From contig NZ_JAEPBH010000036.1 of assembly GCF_016632365.1 (NCBI RefSeq), positions 1-40,741 of the forward strand: a stretch of 40,741 nucleotides of DNA, read 5' to 3'. The first letter of the stretch is position 1; each line of letters starts with the position of its first letter. The translations under genes and the position numbers were made by a program. Positions 8,550-19,280 of this stretch are shown one piece after another. Source of the stretch: Tenebrionibacter intestinalis (GTDB taxonomy: Bacteria > Pseudomonadota > Gammaproteobacteria > Enterobacterales > Enterobacteriaceae). Under the pieces are notes generated by a model. That model saw only the letters and a list, made by a program, of their open reading frames with translations, was not told the DNA's origin and did no database searches.

Positions 8550-9269
8550 TTACTGCCCGCCGGATTTCGTTTGACGCTGGTGTTCATCCAGAAACGCCTT
8601 CATCTCTTTCGGCCCCTGGTAGCCCGGAATAACCGTACCGTCTGTCAGCAAAATCGCCGGCGTGCCCTGAATACCAAACTGGAGGCCCAGCGCGTAGTGC
8701 TTTTTAATATCCAGATCGCAGCTTGCAGCCACGACCGGGCTGCCTTTAATCGCATTGTTAAACGCCTTGTTACGATCTTTAGCACACCAGACAGATTTCA
8801 TCTCGTTTGCAGTCTGGCTGTTAACCCCCTGACGCGGGAACGCCAGGTAACGCACGGTAATGCCCAGGTTGTTATAGTCGCTCATCTGCTCGTGTAGTTT
8901 ATGGCAATAGCCGCAGGTAATATCGGTAAATACCGTAATGACATATTTCTCCTGCGCCGCTTTATAGACGATCATCTCTTTATCGAGCGCATTCAATTTG
9001 CCCATCAGCAGCTTATTGGTCACATTTACCGCCTGAGCGCCGCTGATATCGTACATCGGCCCCTGAATCAGATGTTTGCCGTCTTCTGACAGATAAAGCA
9101 CCCCGTTGGCGGAAATAACCGTCTTCATTCCTTTAACCGGCGCATCCTGAATGTCCGCATTCGTAATGCCCAGCTTGCCGAGCGCCTGCCTGATGGCCGC
9201 ATCGTCAGCGTGAGCAAAACCGGAGAAAGCGGCTGCCAGTAAAGAGAGCAGCAAAAAACGTTTTTTCAT
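8550..9269 (-). CDS. dsbC: Periplasmic thiol:disulfide isomerase DsbC
   Basis: 239 residues from the ATG at 9269. That start has a good AAGGAA site just upstream and gives a clean signal peptide (MKKRFLLLSLLAAAFSGFAHA, cut near Ala21). A longer frame opens with GTG at 9299 but would bury the signal. DsbC is a V-shaped periplasmic dimer that reshuffles wrong disulfides; DsbD keeps it reduced. The N-terminal dimerisation domain covers about 22-80 and the thioredoxin-like domain carries active-site CGYC near residue 120. A second cysteine pair (VWCAK and ASCDL) is conserved with E. coli. The gene sits between xerD and recJ. Confidence 0.96.
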   Translation of the reverse strand: MKKRFLLLSLLAAAFSGFAHADDAAIRQALGKLGITNADIQDAPVKGMKTVISANGVLYLSEDGKHLIQGPMYDISGAQAVNVTNKLLMGKLNALDKEMIVYKAAQEKYVITVFTDITCGYCHKLHEQMSDYNNLGITVRYLAFPRQGVNSQTANEMKSVWCAKDRNKAFNNAIKGSPVVAASCDLDIKKHYALGLQFGIQGTPAILLTDGTVIPGYQGPKEMKAFLDEHQRQTKSGGQ

Positions 9270-9295
9270 AATGATTCCTTCATCATTGTATGCAC

Positions 9296-10192
9296 TCACG
9301 CTCTCGGGTGGTGCTGTTGATGCAGCAACCGCAATCGTTGGGTCGCTACATGGGTGTATATTTGCGTAGTGGAAAGATCGCTGTGGCCCAGCAGCATCTG
9401 TACCACGCGCAGATCGGCGCCGTGGTTGAGCAGATGCGTGGCGAAAGCATGACGTAAAACATGGGGCGACAGCTTATCGCTGTCAATGCCCGCAAGGCGG
9501 GCATAATGTTTTATGCGGTGCCAGAAGGTCTGTCTCGTCATCTGCCGGGCGCGCTGGCTGGGGAACAGCACATCGCTTGCCTGTTCATTGAGCAGCCAGG
9601 GGCGAGCGTGGGCGAGATAGTTTTCAACCCAATACAGCGCCTCTTCGCCAAGAGGCACCAGCCGCTCTTTATCGCCTTTGCCAATAACCCGAACAACGCC
9701 CTGTCGCAGGCTGATGTCGCTCATTTGCAGGCTAACCAGTTCCGATACGCGCAGGCCGGTAGCATAAAGCACTTCCAGCATTGCTTTATCACGCAGCCCC
9801 AGCGGCTCTTCCACCAGCGGCGCCTGAAGCAGCCGCTCCACCATCGCCTCACTCAGATCTTTAGGCAACCGCTGGGGCAGTTTGGGGGATGAGAGCGGCG
9901 CGCTCGGATCGTCCGAACGCGCCTTTTGCTGATAGAGATAACGAAACAGGCGGCGCAGCGCGCTCAGCAGCCGCGCAGAGCTGGTCGCTTTATAACCGCC
10001 CTCTACGCGCTCGGCCAGCAGCGCCTGCAGATTGTCCGGCCCGGCGCTCAGCAATGTCTGCCCGTGGCCGTGCAGCCACTCAACCACCGATTTGAGATCG
10101 CGGCGATAGGCGTTAAGGGTATTTTCCGCCAGGCTGCTTTCCAACCACAGAGCGTCAAGAAACTGTTCGATTCGGGCTAAATCCTGTTCCAA
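9296..10192 (-). CDS. xerD: Tyrosine recombinase XerD
   Basis: 298 residues, exactly the E. coli length, when started at TTG 10192 (MEQDLARIEQF), with GAGGT just upstream. The frame stays open for 52 further codons but those are not XerD-like. XerD works with XerC at dif to resolve chromosome dimers, activated by FtsK. Catalytic residues are in place: Arg in TGLRVSEL, His-x-x-Arg in HVLRHAF, His in LLGHSD and Tyr in IYTHV. It heads the xerD-dsbC-recJ operon. This is the housekeeping recombinase and is unrelated to the island integrase at 833-2773. Confidence 0.95.
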   Translation of the reverse strand: MEQDLARIEQFLDALWLESSLAENTLNAYRRDLKSVVEWLHGHGQTLLSAGPDNLQALLAERVEGGYKATSSARLLSALRRLFRYLYQQKARSDDPSAPLSSPKLPQRLPKDLSEAMVERLLQAPLVEEPLGLRDKAMLEVLYATGLRVSELVSLQMSDISLRQGVVRVIGKGDKERLVPLGEEALYWVENYLAHARPWLLNEQASDVLFPSQRARQMTRQTFWHRIKHYARLAGIDSDKLSPHVLRHAFATHLLNHGADLRVVQMLLGHSDLSTTQIYTHVATQRLRLLHQQHHPRA

Positions 10193-10473
10193 AGCGACCT
10201 CAACGTTTTTCAGGTAGGGGGGGGCATTATACTCAAATTCCTGAATGTTGCAGGACCGCAACGGTTCATGCAGGGTACGATAAATAAACCTACGCCCGGG
10301 TCGCGCGCAAATATCCCGCCCGTCGCACGCGTTTCTGACAACAGCCACACGGCTTAATTCAACTATTCAGGCCCTGCGCGCCAGTATGCGCACGCACCGC
10401 CAGGCGGATCGCAGCATATCGGTTGTGATACACTGGCGCGCAAGCCTGTCAGATAAAATGGATAGTCATTGCT

Positions 10474-10995
10474 ATGAAAATCGGCCTCTTCTATGGCTCC
10501 AGCACCTGTTATACGGAAATGGCGGCTGAGAAAATCCGCGACATCATCGGCTCTGAACTGGTCGAGCTACACAACCTGAAAGACGATGCGCCGATGCTGA
10601 TGGAGCAGTACGACGCGTTGATACTCGGTATCCCCACCTGGGATTTTGGCGAATTGCAGGAAGACTGGGAAGCCGTCTGGGATCGGTTAAGCGCGCTTAA
10701 TCTTGCCGGCAAGCCGGTGGCGTTATACGGCATGGGCGACCAGTTGGGCTACGGCGAATGGTTTCTGGACGCGCTGGGTATGTTGCACGACCTTCTGGCG
10801 CCAGGCGGCGTACAATTCATCGGCTACTGGCCAACGGAAGGCTATGAATTCACCAGCCAAAAAGCGGTAACGGCAGACGGCAAGCTGTTTGTCGGCCTGG
10901 CGCTCGATGAAACCAATCAGTACGATCTCAGCGATGCGCGCATTGCCGCCTGGTGTGAGCAAATTCTGGATGAAATGGCCGGCCTGTTTGCCTGA
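10474..10995 (+). CDS. fldB: Flavodoxin 2
   Basis: 173 residues. A small FMN-binding electron carrier in the cytoplasm. The phosphate-binding loop is GSSTCYTE at about 9-16, and FMN-stacking regions include PTWDFGE and [13 protein letters not shown]. It is nearly collinear with E. coli FldB, which belongs to the SoxRS oxidative-stress response. It is transcribed alone, divergent from xerD across a 281-base gap, and its end lies 11 bases from the converging cptA stop. It could be mistaken for FldA, but the neighbourhood (xerD, cptA) is that of fldB. Confidence 0.95.
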   Translation: MKIGLFYGSSTCYTEMAAEKIRDIIGSELVELHNLKDDAPMLMEQYDALILGIPTWDFGELQEDWEAVWDRLSALNLAGKPVALYGMGDQLGYGEWFLDALGMLHDLLAPGGVQFIGYWPTEGYEFTSQKAVTADGKLFVGLALDETNQYDLSDARIAAWCEQILDEMAGLFA

Positions 10996-11006
10996 CGGCG
11001 GCCCGC

Positions 11007-11402
11007 TCAGTCACCGCTAAACAATAGCCGACGCAGCTCGCGCCACTCCCGCACGCTGAGGCTATCTGCGGCCAACCACAGGCGCTGGCTCTGCTTGCCG
11101 TTGCGCAGCCTGAGCATCACGCCGCCCGGCAATACGCTGGGCCGCCCCTGAATTTCCCATTCTTTTCCCTGCCACTTCAACCGATAATCATCCAGCAGCG
11201 CCAGCGAGCCTTGCCGGGCGATAATGCGGCGCTGGCTGCACACGCAGTCAAACACCACCAGCGACAGCAGCAGCAGCCACAAAGGCGTATAGCTCAGCGG
11301 CCAGGGCAGCAAAAGCAGCGCTGTCGCCGCAACGCCATGTATGAGTAAAGAAAGCCACTGGGCACGCCAGGACACCCGGACATCACATTGCCACAGGACC
11401 AC
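11007..11402 (-). CDS. cptA: YgfX/CptA family membrane protein
   Basis: 131 residues with two hydrophobic segments at about 15-55 ([17 protein letters not shown] and [14 protein letters not shown]) followed by a cytoplasmic basic domain. In E. coli the gene was described as a toxin-like inhibitor of division and is cotranscribed with sdhE; its role in flavinylation or toxicity remains disputed. Here the start overlaps the end of sdhE by 20 bases, showing strict coupling. The protein is shorter and more divergent than its neighbours, as is usual for this family. Confidence 0.85.
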   Translation of the reverse strand: MVLWQCDVRVSWRAQWLSLLIHGVAATALLLLPWPLSYTPLWLLLLSLVVFDCVCSQRRIIARQGSLALLDDYRLKWQGKEWEIQGRPSVLPGGVMLRLRNGKQSQRLWLAADSLSVREWRELRRLLFSGD

Positions 11403-11649
11403 GATCCCGATTCCGCTGCTGGATTAACTGCACCATACGCCGTAAACCGGCATCGCCTGGCGTACCGTGGTTCATTAGCCAGTTAAATAAATCAGGATCG
11501 TCACATTCCAGCAGGCGAACAAACAAACGCTTATCGTCATCGCTAAGCGTGTCATAGTCATGTTCAAAAAACGGCATAACAGAAATATCGAGCTCGCGCA
11601 TACCGCGACGGCAGGCCCAGTGAATACGCGCCTTATTATTGATATCCAT
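11383..11649 (-). CDS. sdhE: FAD assembly factor SdhE
   Basis: 88 residues, the full family length. SdhE promotes covalent attachment of FAD to SdhA (succinate dehydrogenase) and FrdA (fumarate reductase) in the cytoplasm. The family signature RGMRELD at about 15-21, needed for flavinylation, is intact, as is the following MPFFEHDYD. The ATG at 11649 follows a purine-rich AAAGAG. It is the first gene of the sdhE-cptA pair and is divergent from ygfZ across about 257 bases. No other family has this compact signature. Confidence 0.95.
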   Translation of the reverse strand: MDINNKARIHWACRRGMRELDISVMPFFEHDYDTLSDDDKRLFVRLLECDDPDLFNWLMNHGTPGDAGLRRMVQLIQQRNRDRGPVAM

Positions 11650-11906
11650 AATCTCTTTCCTGCTTACAGAGAAACGGGGACAGGCGGTTATTGTAACCTT
11701 TTTTTACCTTTACCATTACCCAATGTTGCAGCCTGGAAGCAATCTTCATGAAATATAATTTGCTCAACTGCCGTTTTCATTTTTTTACGGTGGAACGCGC
11801 GGGTTAAAACAACGGCACAAAACGCGTTATTAAAGCGCTTGCAATGGTTGAGCGCTCTTTTACCATTAGTAGCACTCACTATCTGTAAAAAAACCGGGAT
11901 CCTGTT

Positions 11907-12893
11907 ATGGCTTTCAATCCGTTCCCCCCCCGCCAGGCAATAGCCAGTTCGCGTCTGCCGCTTACGCTCATTTCGCTGGAAGACTGGGCGCTGGCAACCG
12001 CCGCAGGCGCCGATAGCGAAAAATATCTTCAGGGGCAGGTCACAGCAGATGTCGCCGCTCTTGCGGACAACCAGCATTTGCTCGTTGCTCACTGCGACGC
12101 AAAGGGCAAAATGTGGAGCAACCTGCGGTTGTTTCGCACCGCAGAAGGGTTTGCCTGGCTTGAACGGCGCAGCGTGCTGGAATCGCAACTGACCGAATTA
12201 AAAAAATACGCCGTCTTTTCCAAAGTCACCATTAGAGCCCAGGACAGCGCGGTGTTGCTTGGGCTGGCAGGTTTCCAGGCGCGCGCCGCGCTGGCGAAGG
12301 TGTTCAATACTCTGCCGGATGAAACCAACCCGCTGGTATATGAGGGCGATACCGCATTGCTGTGGCTGGGGTTGCCGGCTGAGCGCTTTCTCATCATCAC
12401 GCAGCAAGCGCAGGCTGTCGCCCTCACCGAACAGCTCAGGGGCGAGGCTGAACTAAACAACAGCGCCCAGTGGCTGGCGCTGGAGATTGAAGGCGGCCTG
12501 GCCGTTATTGATACGCCAAACAGCGCGCAATTTATCCCCCAGGCCACCAATATCCAGGCGCTTGGCGGTATCAGCTTTAAAAAAGGCTGCTATACCGGCC
12601 AGGAGATGGTTGCCCGGGCAAAATACCGCGGCGCGAATAAGCGCGCGCTCTGGCTGCTCGCAGGCGCAGCCAGCCGTGTACCGCAGGCGGGAGAAGACCT
12701 TGAATTGCAAATGGGTGAAAACTGGCGCCGTACCGGCACTGTGTTAGCTGCGGTGCGTCTTGATGATGGGCGCGTGCTGGTGCAACACATCATGAATAAC
12801 GATACAGAACAAGACAGCGTCCTGCGCGTGCGTGACGACAACGGCGGCACGCTCAAGATTATGCCGCTGCCCTATTCGCTGGAAGAAGCGTAA
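11907..12893 (+). CDS. ygfZ: tRNA-modifying / Fe-S maintenance folate protein YgfZ
   Basis: 328 residues (E. coli 326). It is a folate-binding relative of GcvT that supports iron-sulfur enzymes such as MiaB. The defining motif KGCYTGQE is seen at about residue 225 with its conserved Cys. The N-terminal T-protein fold and C-terminal barrel are complete. Its family relative gcvT also lies in this window (23346-24440). Its 3' end faces trhA, separated by a strong GC hairpin at 12901-12928. Confidence 0.95.
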   Translation: MAFNPFPPRQAIASSRLPLTLISLEDWALATAAGADSEKYLQGQVTADVAALADNQHLLVAHCDAKGKMWSNLRLFRTAEGFAWLERRSVLESQLTELKKYAVFSKVTIRAQDSAVLLGLAGFQARAALAKVFNTLPDETNPLVYEGDTALLWLGLPAERFLIITQQAQAVALTEQLRGEAELNNSAQWLALEIEGGLAVIDTPNSAQFIPQATNIQALGGISFKKGCYTGQEMVARAKYRGANKRALWLLAGAASRVPQAGEDLELQMGENWRRTGTVLAAVRLDDGRVLVQHIMNNDTEQDSVLRVRDDNGGTLKIMPLPYSLEEA

Positions 12894-12900
12894 ACTGAAT

Positions 12901-12928
12901 CGTTCGCTCCCTCGTGCGGGAGCGAACG
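12901..12928. terminator. Bidirectional hairpin between ygfZ and trhA
   Basis: Perfect 11-base inverted repeat CGTTCGCTCCC / GGGAGCGAACG with a 6-base loop, centred in the 41 bases between two converging stops. There is no clear T-run on either side, so it may act as a weak terminator or protect 3' ends. Confidence 0.55.
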
Positions 12929-12934
12929 CGCCCG

Positions 12935-13588
12935 TTATCGAACATACAAATAGATAGCCAGAAAGTGGCAAACGCTGCCGCCCAGCACAAAACCATGCCA
13001 GATAGCGTGGTTATAAGGGATACGCTTGCAGACATAAAAAATAACGCCCAGCGAATAAACGATACCACCTATAGCAAGCAGCGTTACGCCACCAATGTCC
13101 AGCTTCATCGCCAGCTGATACACCACAATAAGCGAAAGCCAGCCCATCACAAGGTACGTCGCCAGCGACAGAATCTTAAAGCGGTGCGCAACCGTGAGCT
13201 TAAACAGAATGCCCAACAACGCCAGACTCCAGATAACAATCATTAACCCCTTTGCCAGGGGCGACTTTAACCCCACTAATAAAAACGGCGTATAGGTGCC
13301 GGCAATCAGTAAATAGATTGCGCAGTGGTCAAGTTTTTTAAGCCAGCGTTTGGCGCGCTCATGGGGGATGGCGTGATAGAGCGTGGAGGCAAGAAACAGC
13401 AGAATCATACTGCCGCCGTAAAGACTATAGCTGGTAATAGCCATTACGCCTGCATTGGTATCCGCCGCCTGTACCAGCAGCAACACTAACCCGACGATCC
13501 CAAACACCAGCCCCACGCCGTGGCTGATGCTATTGGCAATTTCCTCTGCCAGGGTATATCCATGTGCAATTAACGGTTTGCGAACCAT
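12935..13588 (-). CDS. trhA: Hemolysin III / PAQR-family membrane protein TrhA
   Basis: 217 residues with seven hydrophobic segments, typical of HlyIII/PAQR proteins. The family's metal-binding positions are seen as NSISHGVG near residue 20, [12 protein letters not shown] at about 72-83, and the C-terminal [16 protein letters not shown]. In E. coli TrhA (YqfA) is an inner-membrane protein linked to membrane energetics; its exact reaction is not settled. It converges with ygfZ. In E. coli yqfB follows nearby, but no such gene is seen here; instead a 564-base gap opens upstream. Confidence 0.92.
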   Translation of the reverse strand: MVRKPLIAHGYTLAEEIANSISHGVGLVFGIVGLVLLLVQAADTNAGVMAITSYSLYGGSMILLFLASTLYHAIPHERAKRWLKKLDHCAIYLLIAGTYTPFLLVGLKSPLAKGLMIVIWSLALLGILFKLTVAHRFKILSLATYLVMGWLSLIVVYQLAMKLDIGGVTLLAIGGIVYSLGVIFYVCKRIPYNHAIWHGFVLGGSVCHFLAIYLYVR

Positions 13589-14152
13589 AGGCGACTCCGG
13601 GAAGCTGATAAAAAAGTCAAACGCTACCAGCGTAACTGAGAATGATTTCAGTGAACACCTGTTCGCTAAAATTTTTATGTGTACGGTTATAAAAGATAAA
13701 CGCAGCCCGCGTCAGGCGCTATTTTATGCACAACCGCAGCCACTGGCAGACAGCAAACCTCTTATCCCAGGCATAATGCCCGTCAGTGAAGCCTGTTTGT
13801 GAATAACGATTCCTGTTAATGCCAATAAACCATGCCACGTTGAAGCCTGGAGCGGACCTCTGTTCTTTTTATCTGCTCAGCATCCCTGTTCGCTTTTAAC
13901 GCGTACAGGCTTACGGCGCGGGGTGCTGACGCCCGCTGAGAACGGCTAACCGCACGTTTGCGACGCGGCCATTTTGCCCGTTCACCATTGTTAGCGTCCC
14001 GTGTATCACCGGGATTTACGTGAACGGCCCCTACGTAAATTTAAGCGATCGGCATGACATTCAGCGCGCGGATTAAAGAAGTAAAAAAGCGCGGGATTGG
14101 TTAAAATGGCGCGCTTTCTTACTTCAAAAATCTATCGCAACGGAGATCTCAT
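13589..14152. other. Long intergenic gap between trhA and the HD gene
   Basis: No convincing gene. The stretch contains the trhA promoter area (start at 13588) and two inverted repeats near its right end: an 8-base perfect pair ATTTACGT/ACGTAAAT at 14014-14040 and an 18-base near-perfect pair at 14076-14127. A 41-codon frame starting near 13680 has no recognisable similarity or clear ribosome site. A small RNA or lost gene is possible. Confidence 0.5.
14076..14127. repeat. Long inverted repeat upstream of the HD-domain gene
   Basis: Arms 14076-14093 (AAGAAGTAAAAAAGCGCG) and 14110-14127 (CGCGCTTTCTTACTTCAA) pair over 18 bases with two mismatches around a 16-base loop. It ends 26 bases before the HD start codon. 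It could be a terminator for upstream transcription, a leader hairpin or a regulator site. Confidence 0.6.
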
Positions 14153-14761
14153 ATGGCTGAATACTCTCCCACAACGTCGCTTTTCGCACTTGAGCAGGTT
14201 GTCGCTTTTTTAATGGAGCTGGACAAACTCAAACGCGTGGAGCGGCGCACGCGGATTATCGGCAACAGCAGGTATGAAAATTCTGCGGAGCATAGCTGGC
14301 ATTTCGCTATGGCCGCGCTGAGCCTGAAACCTTTTGCCCCCGCCGGCGTGGATATTACTCGCGTGGTAAAGATGGCGCTGTTGCATGATATTGTGGAAAT
14401 CGATGCAGGCGACGTAATGGTTTACGATCTCGCACAGCGGGAAGCGATTTCGCAGGAAGAAGCGCTTGCGGCGCAGCGCCTGTTTAGCATATTGCCCGAA
14501 CCACAGGCCAGTGAGTTTTTACAGCTCTGGAGAGAATACGAAGCCGCAGACAGCGATGACGCACGCTTTGCCGGCGCCATCGACCGGGTGCTGCCTGTGC
14601 TGCAAAACCTGCATAACGAGGGAAAAAGCTGGCTGGAAAATGCCATTTCGCTTGAACAGGTATTGACGCGTAACGCCTGCGTAGCACAGAGCCTCCCCGA
14701 ACTGTGGCGCTATGTGGAAACCCAGCTACAGCAAGCCAAAGAAAAAGGCTGGCTGCGTTAA
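14153..14761 (+). CDS. HD-domain phosphohydrolase (YfbR/HDDC2-like)
   Basis: 202 residues. The metal-binding HD pattern is complete: His47 (ENSAEHSWH), His78-Asp79 (ALLHDIVEID), Glu82, and Asp144 (GAIDRVLP). This arrangement is that of the HD_3 group, which includes the 5'-deoxynucleotidase YfbR, so a nucleotide phosphohydrolase role is likely but the substrate is unknown. It is not yfbR itself, which lies elsewhere in E. coli with different neighbours. The ATG at 14153 is preceded by GGAG at 14142-14145. An RpiR-type regulator starts 54 bases downstream on the same strand, so the pair may be co-transcribed. Confidence 0.85.
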   Translation: MAEYSPTTSLFALEQVVAFLMELDKLKRVERRTRIIGNSRYENSAEHSWHFAMAALSLKPFAPAGVDITRVVKMALLHDIVEIDAGDVMVYDLAQREAISQEEALAAQRLFSILPEPQASEFLQLWREYEAADSDDARFAGAIDRVLPVLQNLHNEGKSWLENAISLEQVLTRNACVAQSLPELWRYVETQLQQAKEKGWLR

Positions 14762-14815
14762 CCCCCGGTCTTCTCCTTTCGCTACAGACTGATTTACTCA
14801 TCCGGAGAACGCCAC

Positions 14816-15559
14816 GTGTCGATGTTTACCCATGCCGCTATCGCCAGCCTGAATAACCTGGAAATGTCGGTTTATAACTTTGTTATTAAAAACCGCGACA
14901 AAGTTACGTATATGACTATTCGCGAACTGGCTGAAGCATCAGGCGTGTCCACCACCACCGTCCTGCGGTTTTGCCGCAAGCTAAACTGCGCCGGCTATTC
15001 TGAGTTTCGCGTGCGCTTTAAGCTCTACCCTGAGCAAAATGAAACGCAGCCGAATCACTTCGGCGCAGGGGAAATTATCAGTTTTTTTAAAAGCGTAAAT
15101 AACGCGGAATTTGACGCGCTCCTGGATAGCGCTATCGATATTATACTCCCCGCTGAGCGCGTTATCTTTGTCGGAGCCGGCACCTCCGGCGCACTGGCAA
15201 AATATGGCGCTCGCTTTTTCTCCAACGTTGGAAAATTCAGTAATCATATCGACGATCCCTATTTTCCGGTAACCCGCGATATCGCCAAAAACGCATTAGC
15301 GATCGTACTGTCGGTCTCCGGTGAAACAGCAGAAATGTTACGTTTCGCCAGCCAGTTTAGCCTGCATCAGTGTAAGGTGCTTTCTGTTACCGCCCATGAA
15401 GGTTCCGCGCTGGCAAAACTTGCAGACTTCAATCTTTCGTGGCACCTGCCGCAAACGCGTATCGCCGGCGTATACGATATCACCACCCAGATCCCCGTGG
15501 TCTATATACTTGAAGCGCTGGGGCGCCGCCTGGCAAAACGGCTGCAACAGATAAACTAA
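14816..15559 (+). CDS. RpiR/MurR-family transcriptional regulator
   Basis: 247 residues from a GTG at 14816, with GGAG 8 bases upstream; the ATG at 14822 is a weaker alternative. Residues 1-77 form the RpiR helix-turn-helix domain (MTIRELAEASGVSTTTVLRF) and about 105-235 a SIS sugar-phosphate-binding domain (FVGAGTSGALAKYGARFF and LSVSGETAEML). Such proteins sense phosphosugars. Directly downstream lies bglA, which hydrolyses phospho-beta-glucosides, so this protein is a reasonable candidate for its local regulator; that link is inference from position only. Repeated GTAACA/TGTTA half-sites occur ahead of bglA. Confidence 0.9.
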   Translation: MSMFTHAAIASLNNLEMSVYNFVIKNRDKVTYMTIRELAEASGVSTTTVLRFCRKLNCAGYSEFRVRFKLYPEQNETQPNHFGAGEIISFFKSVNNAEFDALLDSAIDIILPAERVIFVGAGTSGALAKYGARFFSNVGKFSNHIDDPYFPVTRDIAKNALAIVLSVSGETAEMLRFASQFSLHQCKVLSVTAHEGSALAKLADFNLSWHLPQTRIAGVYDITTQIPVVYILEALGRRLAKRLQQIN

Positions 15560-15745
15560 CGCCGTAAAAGCGCGATATTTTTAATAATATACAGGCTTTC
15601 ACAAACAACATTACCCCTCCCGGCGCCTGAAATACTTTATTATAAAAAATGCCTGCGTAATAAAAAAGCATGACTTTGATAAAACAGCCGCTTACCCCGC
15701 CAGGTTATCTATCAAAGCCTTTCTTTTATTCACATGGCCGCTAAA

Positions 15746-15824
15746 GTAACAGCTTGTTTTATATAAGTAACAAATCACAAAAGCGCGCCTTTGTTATATC
15801 GTGACTTCTGATTTTACTTTGTTA
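15746..15824. promoter_or_regulatory. Candidate regulator half-sites upstream of bglA
   Basis: GTAACA occurs at 15746-15751 and 15767-15772 (21 bases apart, two helical turns), and the inverse TTGTTA at 15791-15796 and 15819-15824. TAACAAA/TTTGTTA at 15768-15796 makes an inverted pair centred 22 bases apart. This may be an operator for the RpiR-type protein encoded just upstream; not proven. The rest of 15560-15891 is AT-rich and without a gene. Confidence 0.35.
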
Positions 15825-15825
15825 G

Positions 15826-17331
<1,506 letters not shown>

Positions 17332-17370
17332 CGCGCTGGCCGCTTAAGCGGCCCTGTTTAATGGCAAAGC

Positions 17371-17395
17371 GGGCAAACGTGCTTTTGCCCTCTTT
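17371..17395 (+). terminator. bglA terminator
   Basis: Stem GGGCAAA / TTTGCCC with 6-base loop, followed by TCTTT. A second hairpin, GGCCGCTTAAGCGGCC at 17338-17353, lies just after the stop and is followed by CTGTTT. Confidence 0.7.
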
Positions 17396-17527
17396 ATCGC
17401 TAACCGCCAAATAACGCCCGGTTAATTTTCACGCTTTAGCCTGCGTCACGTTTACAACCGCCTGATTTAAGGAACTTCTTACATCAGTAAAACTTATCAT
17501 ATTGATAGGCTACGCAAGTCACAAATA

Positions 17528-17541
17528 TTGACTGTTATCAA
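17528..17541. promoter_or_regulatory. FNR-like site upstream of ccp
   Basis: TTGACTGTTATCAA matches the FNR consensus TTGAT-N4-ATCAA at nine of ten positions. It lies 78 bases before the ccp start. A perfect inverted repeat TATCA-TAT-TGATA at 17495-17507 lies just upstream. E. coli yhjA is FNR- and OxyR-activated, which fits. Confidence 0.6.
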
Positions 17542-17618
17542 TATTTCTCCTCTCTCTTCATTAACACTGTGCACGTACCGAACAAGGTCGGTACTTATGC
17601 CTCTGAAGGGAAACAATA

Positions 17619-19010
17619 ATGAGCAAAATAATAAAGCTGGGCGCAGCGGCATTCGCCGTCGCCGCCGTATGCTATGCAGGATTAGTGGGCTATGTATGGC
17701 ATCACGACGCACAGCGCGCCTCGGCCGCACCGCCGGAAGAGTCCGCTTCTGAAGTTAACAACCGGGTATTAAGCATCCTGCGCGAAAAAGGCTGCGATTA
17801 CTGCCACACCGTCTCCTCTGATCTGCCATTTTATTCGTCATTTCCTGTCGCTAAGCAGTTAATGGACTACGATATGTCGCTGGGCTACAAATCGTTCAGC
17901 CTTAGCGCCGTAAAAGAAAGCCTGTTAAAAGACGGCCCCGCGCCGCAGGACGATCTGGCCAAGCTTGAATGGGTAATGACGCACGAAACCATGCCGCCTA
18001 CCCGCTACATCGCGCTGCACTGGGCAGGAAAAATCAGCCTGCAGGAACGAGCAGACATGCTGGAGTGGATTAAAGGCCAGCGCCTGAAATATTACACAAC
18101 GCCTGATATGGCAGAAAAGCGCCGCAACGAACCCGTGCAGCCTATCCCGCACTCGCTGCCGGTTAACGCGCGGAAAGTTGCGCTGGGTCTGCGACTCTAT
18201 CATGACCCGCGCCTGTCCGGCGATAACTCCATCTCCTGCGCGCATTGCCATCAGTTAGGCGCAGGCGGCGTAGATGGTAAAAAAACCTCGTCTGGCGTTC
18301 GTAATCAGACAGGCCCCATTAACGCGCCGACCGTATTCAACGCCGTATTCAACATTGAGCAGTTCTGGGATGGCCGCGCGGCGACGCTACAGGCTCAGGC
18401 AGGCGGACCGCCGTTAAATCCGATCGAAATGGCTTCCGATTCCTGGGAGCAAATTATCGGCAAACTCAGCCAGGATCCGGTATTGACGAAGGATTTTACC
18501 GCAGTCTATCCACAAGGATTTAGCGGCGAAGCCATTACCGACGCTATCGCTGAATTTGAAAAAACGTTAATTACGCCGGATGCGCCGTTCGACAAGTATT
18601 TGCGCGGCGACGATAGCGCGCTCACCGCACAACAAAAACGCGGCTGGCAGTTGTTTAAAGATAACAAATGCGCCACCTGCCATAGCGGTATGATCCTGGG
18701 CGGCAAGTCGTTTGAACCGCTGGGTCTGAAAAAAGATTTCGCGTTTGGCGCCCTGACCGATACCGATATAGGCCGAATGAACGTCACCAAAGCCGAGCGT
18801 GACAGGCTGCGCCAGAAAGTGCCGACGCTGCGTAACGTCGCGCTCACCGCGCCCTACTTCCACCGTGGCGATGTGCAGACGCTGGATGAAGCCGTTAAAC
18901 TGATGCTGCGTTATCAGGTCGGCGCCAGTCTGCCTCAGCAGGACGTTGATGACATCGTGGCCTTTTTGCACACCCTCAACGGGGTGTACACGCCGTATCC
19001 GGCGCCGTAA
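17619..19010 (+). CDS. ccp: Triheme cytochrome c peroxidase (YhjA/Ccp)
   Basis: 463 residues (E. coli YhjA 465). The N-terminal hydrophobic segment (about 7-27) is an uncleaved anchor or signal, placing the enzyme on the periplasmic face. Three CxxCH haem sites are seen: CDYCH at 59-63, CAHCH at 207-211 and CATCH at 351-355. The first belongs to the extra N-terminal haem domain that separates this quinol-linked type from diheme peroxidases. It reduces hydrogen peroxide with electrons from quinol, supporting anaerobic peroxide use. The start follows GAAGGGAAACA. In E. coli the gene lies elsewhere on the chromosome; here it fills the bglA-gcvP interval. Confidence 0.93.
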   Translation: MSKIIKLGAAAFAVAAVCYAGLVGYVWHHDAQRASAAPPEESASEVNNRVLSILREKGCDYCHTVSSDLPFYSSFPVAKQLMDYDMSLGYKSFSLSAVKESLLKDGPAPQDDLAKLEWVMTHETMPPTRYIALHWAGKISLQERADMLEWIKGQRLKYYTTPDMAEKRRNEPVQPIPHSLPVNARKVALGLRLYHDPRLSGDNSISCAHCHQLGAGGVDGKKTSSGVRNQTGPINAPTVFNAVFNIEQFWDGRAATLQAQAGGPPLNPIEMASDSWEQIIGKLSQDPVLTKDFTAVYPQGFSGEAITDAIAEFEKTLITPDAPFDKYLRGDDSALTAQQKRGWQLFKDNKCATCHSGMILGGKSFEPLGLKKDFAFGALTDTDIGRMNVTKAERDRLRQKVPTLRNVALTAPYFHRGDVQTLDEAVKLMLRYQVGASLPQQDVDDIVAFLHTLNGVYTPYPAP

Positions 19011-19133
19011 CGTGTTATTAAAAAGTAAGCGCTCACGGTGCAGCAAGGCTAACCTGCTAAAATCATCAGGCTGAAAGCCTGGCGGCAAACGCGCCGTAAT
19101 GCGGCGTGACGTTGCCGGGCCGCCGGCTTTGTT

Positions 19134-19158
19134 AAGGGACGCGCAGCAAGCGTCCCTT
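19134..19158 (+). terminator. Possible ccp terminator hairpin
   Basis: Stem AAGGGACGC / GCGTCCCTT with 7-base loop, 124 bases after the ccp stop, without a strong T-run. Confidence 0.4.
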
Positions 19159-19280
19159 AACCCGTTCACCGCTGATGAAGCCTCGTTTATTGGCGCTGGA
19201 AGCGGCTAAACGTAAATAAACGCCATCAGGCCCGCTCGTTTAAGCCCCTTTGTCGTCGTTAGGTTAAAGTTGATAAAACA

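Noticed and set aside
13680..13802. Small 41-codon gene after trhA
   Set aside because: No ribosome site, no recognisable similarity, and no supporting context.
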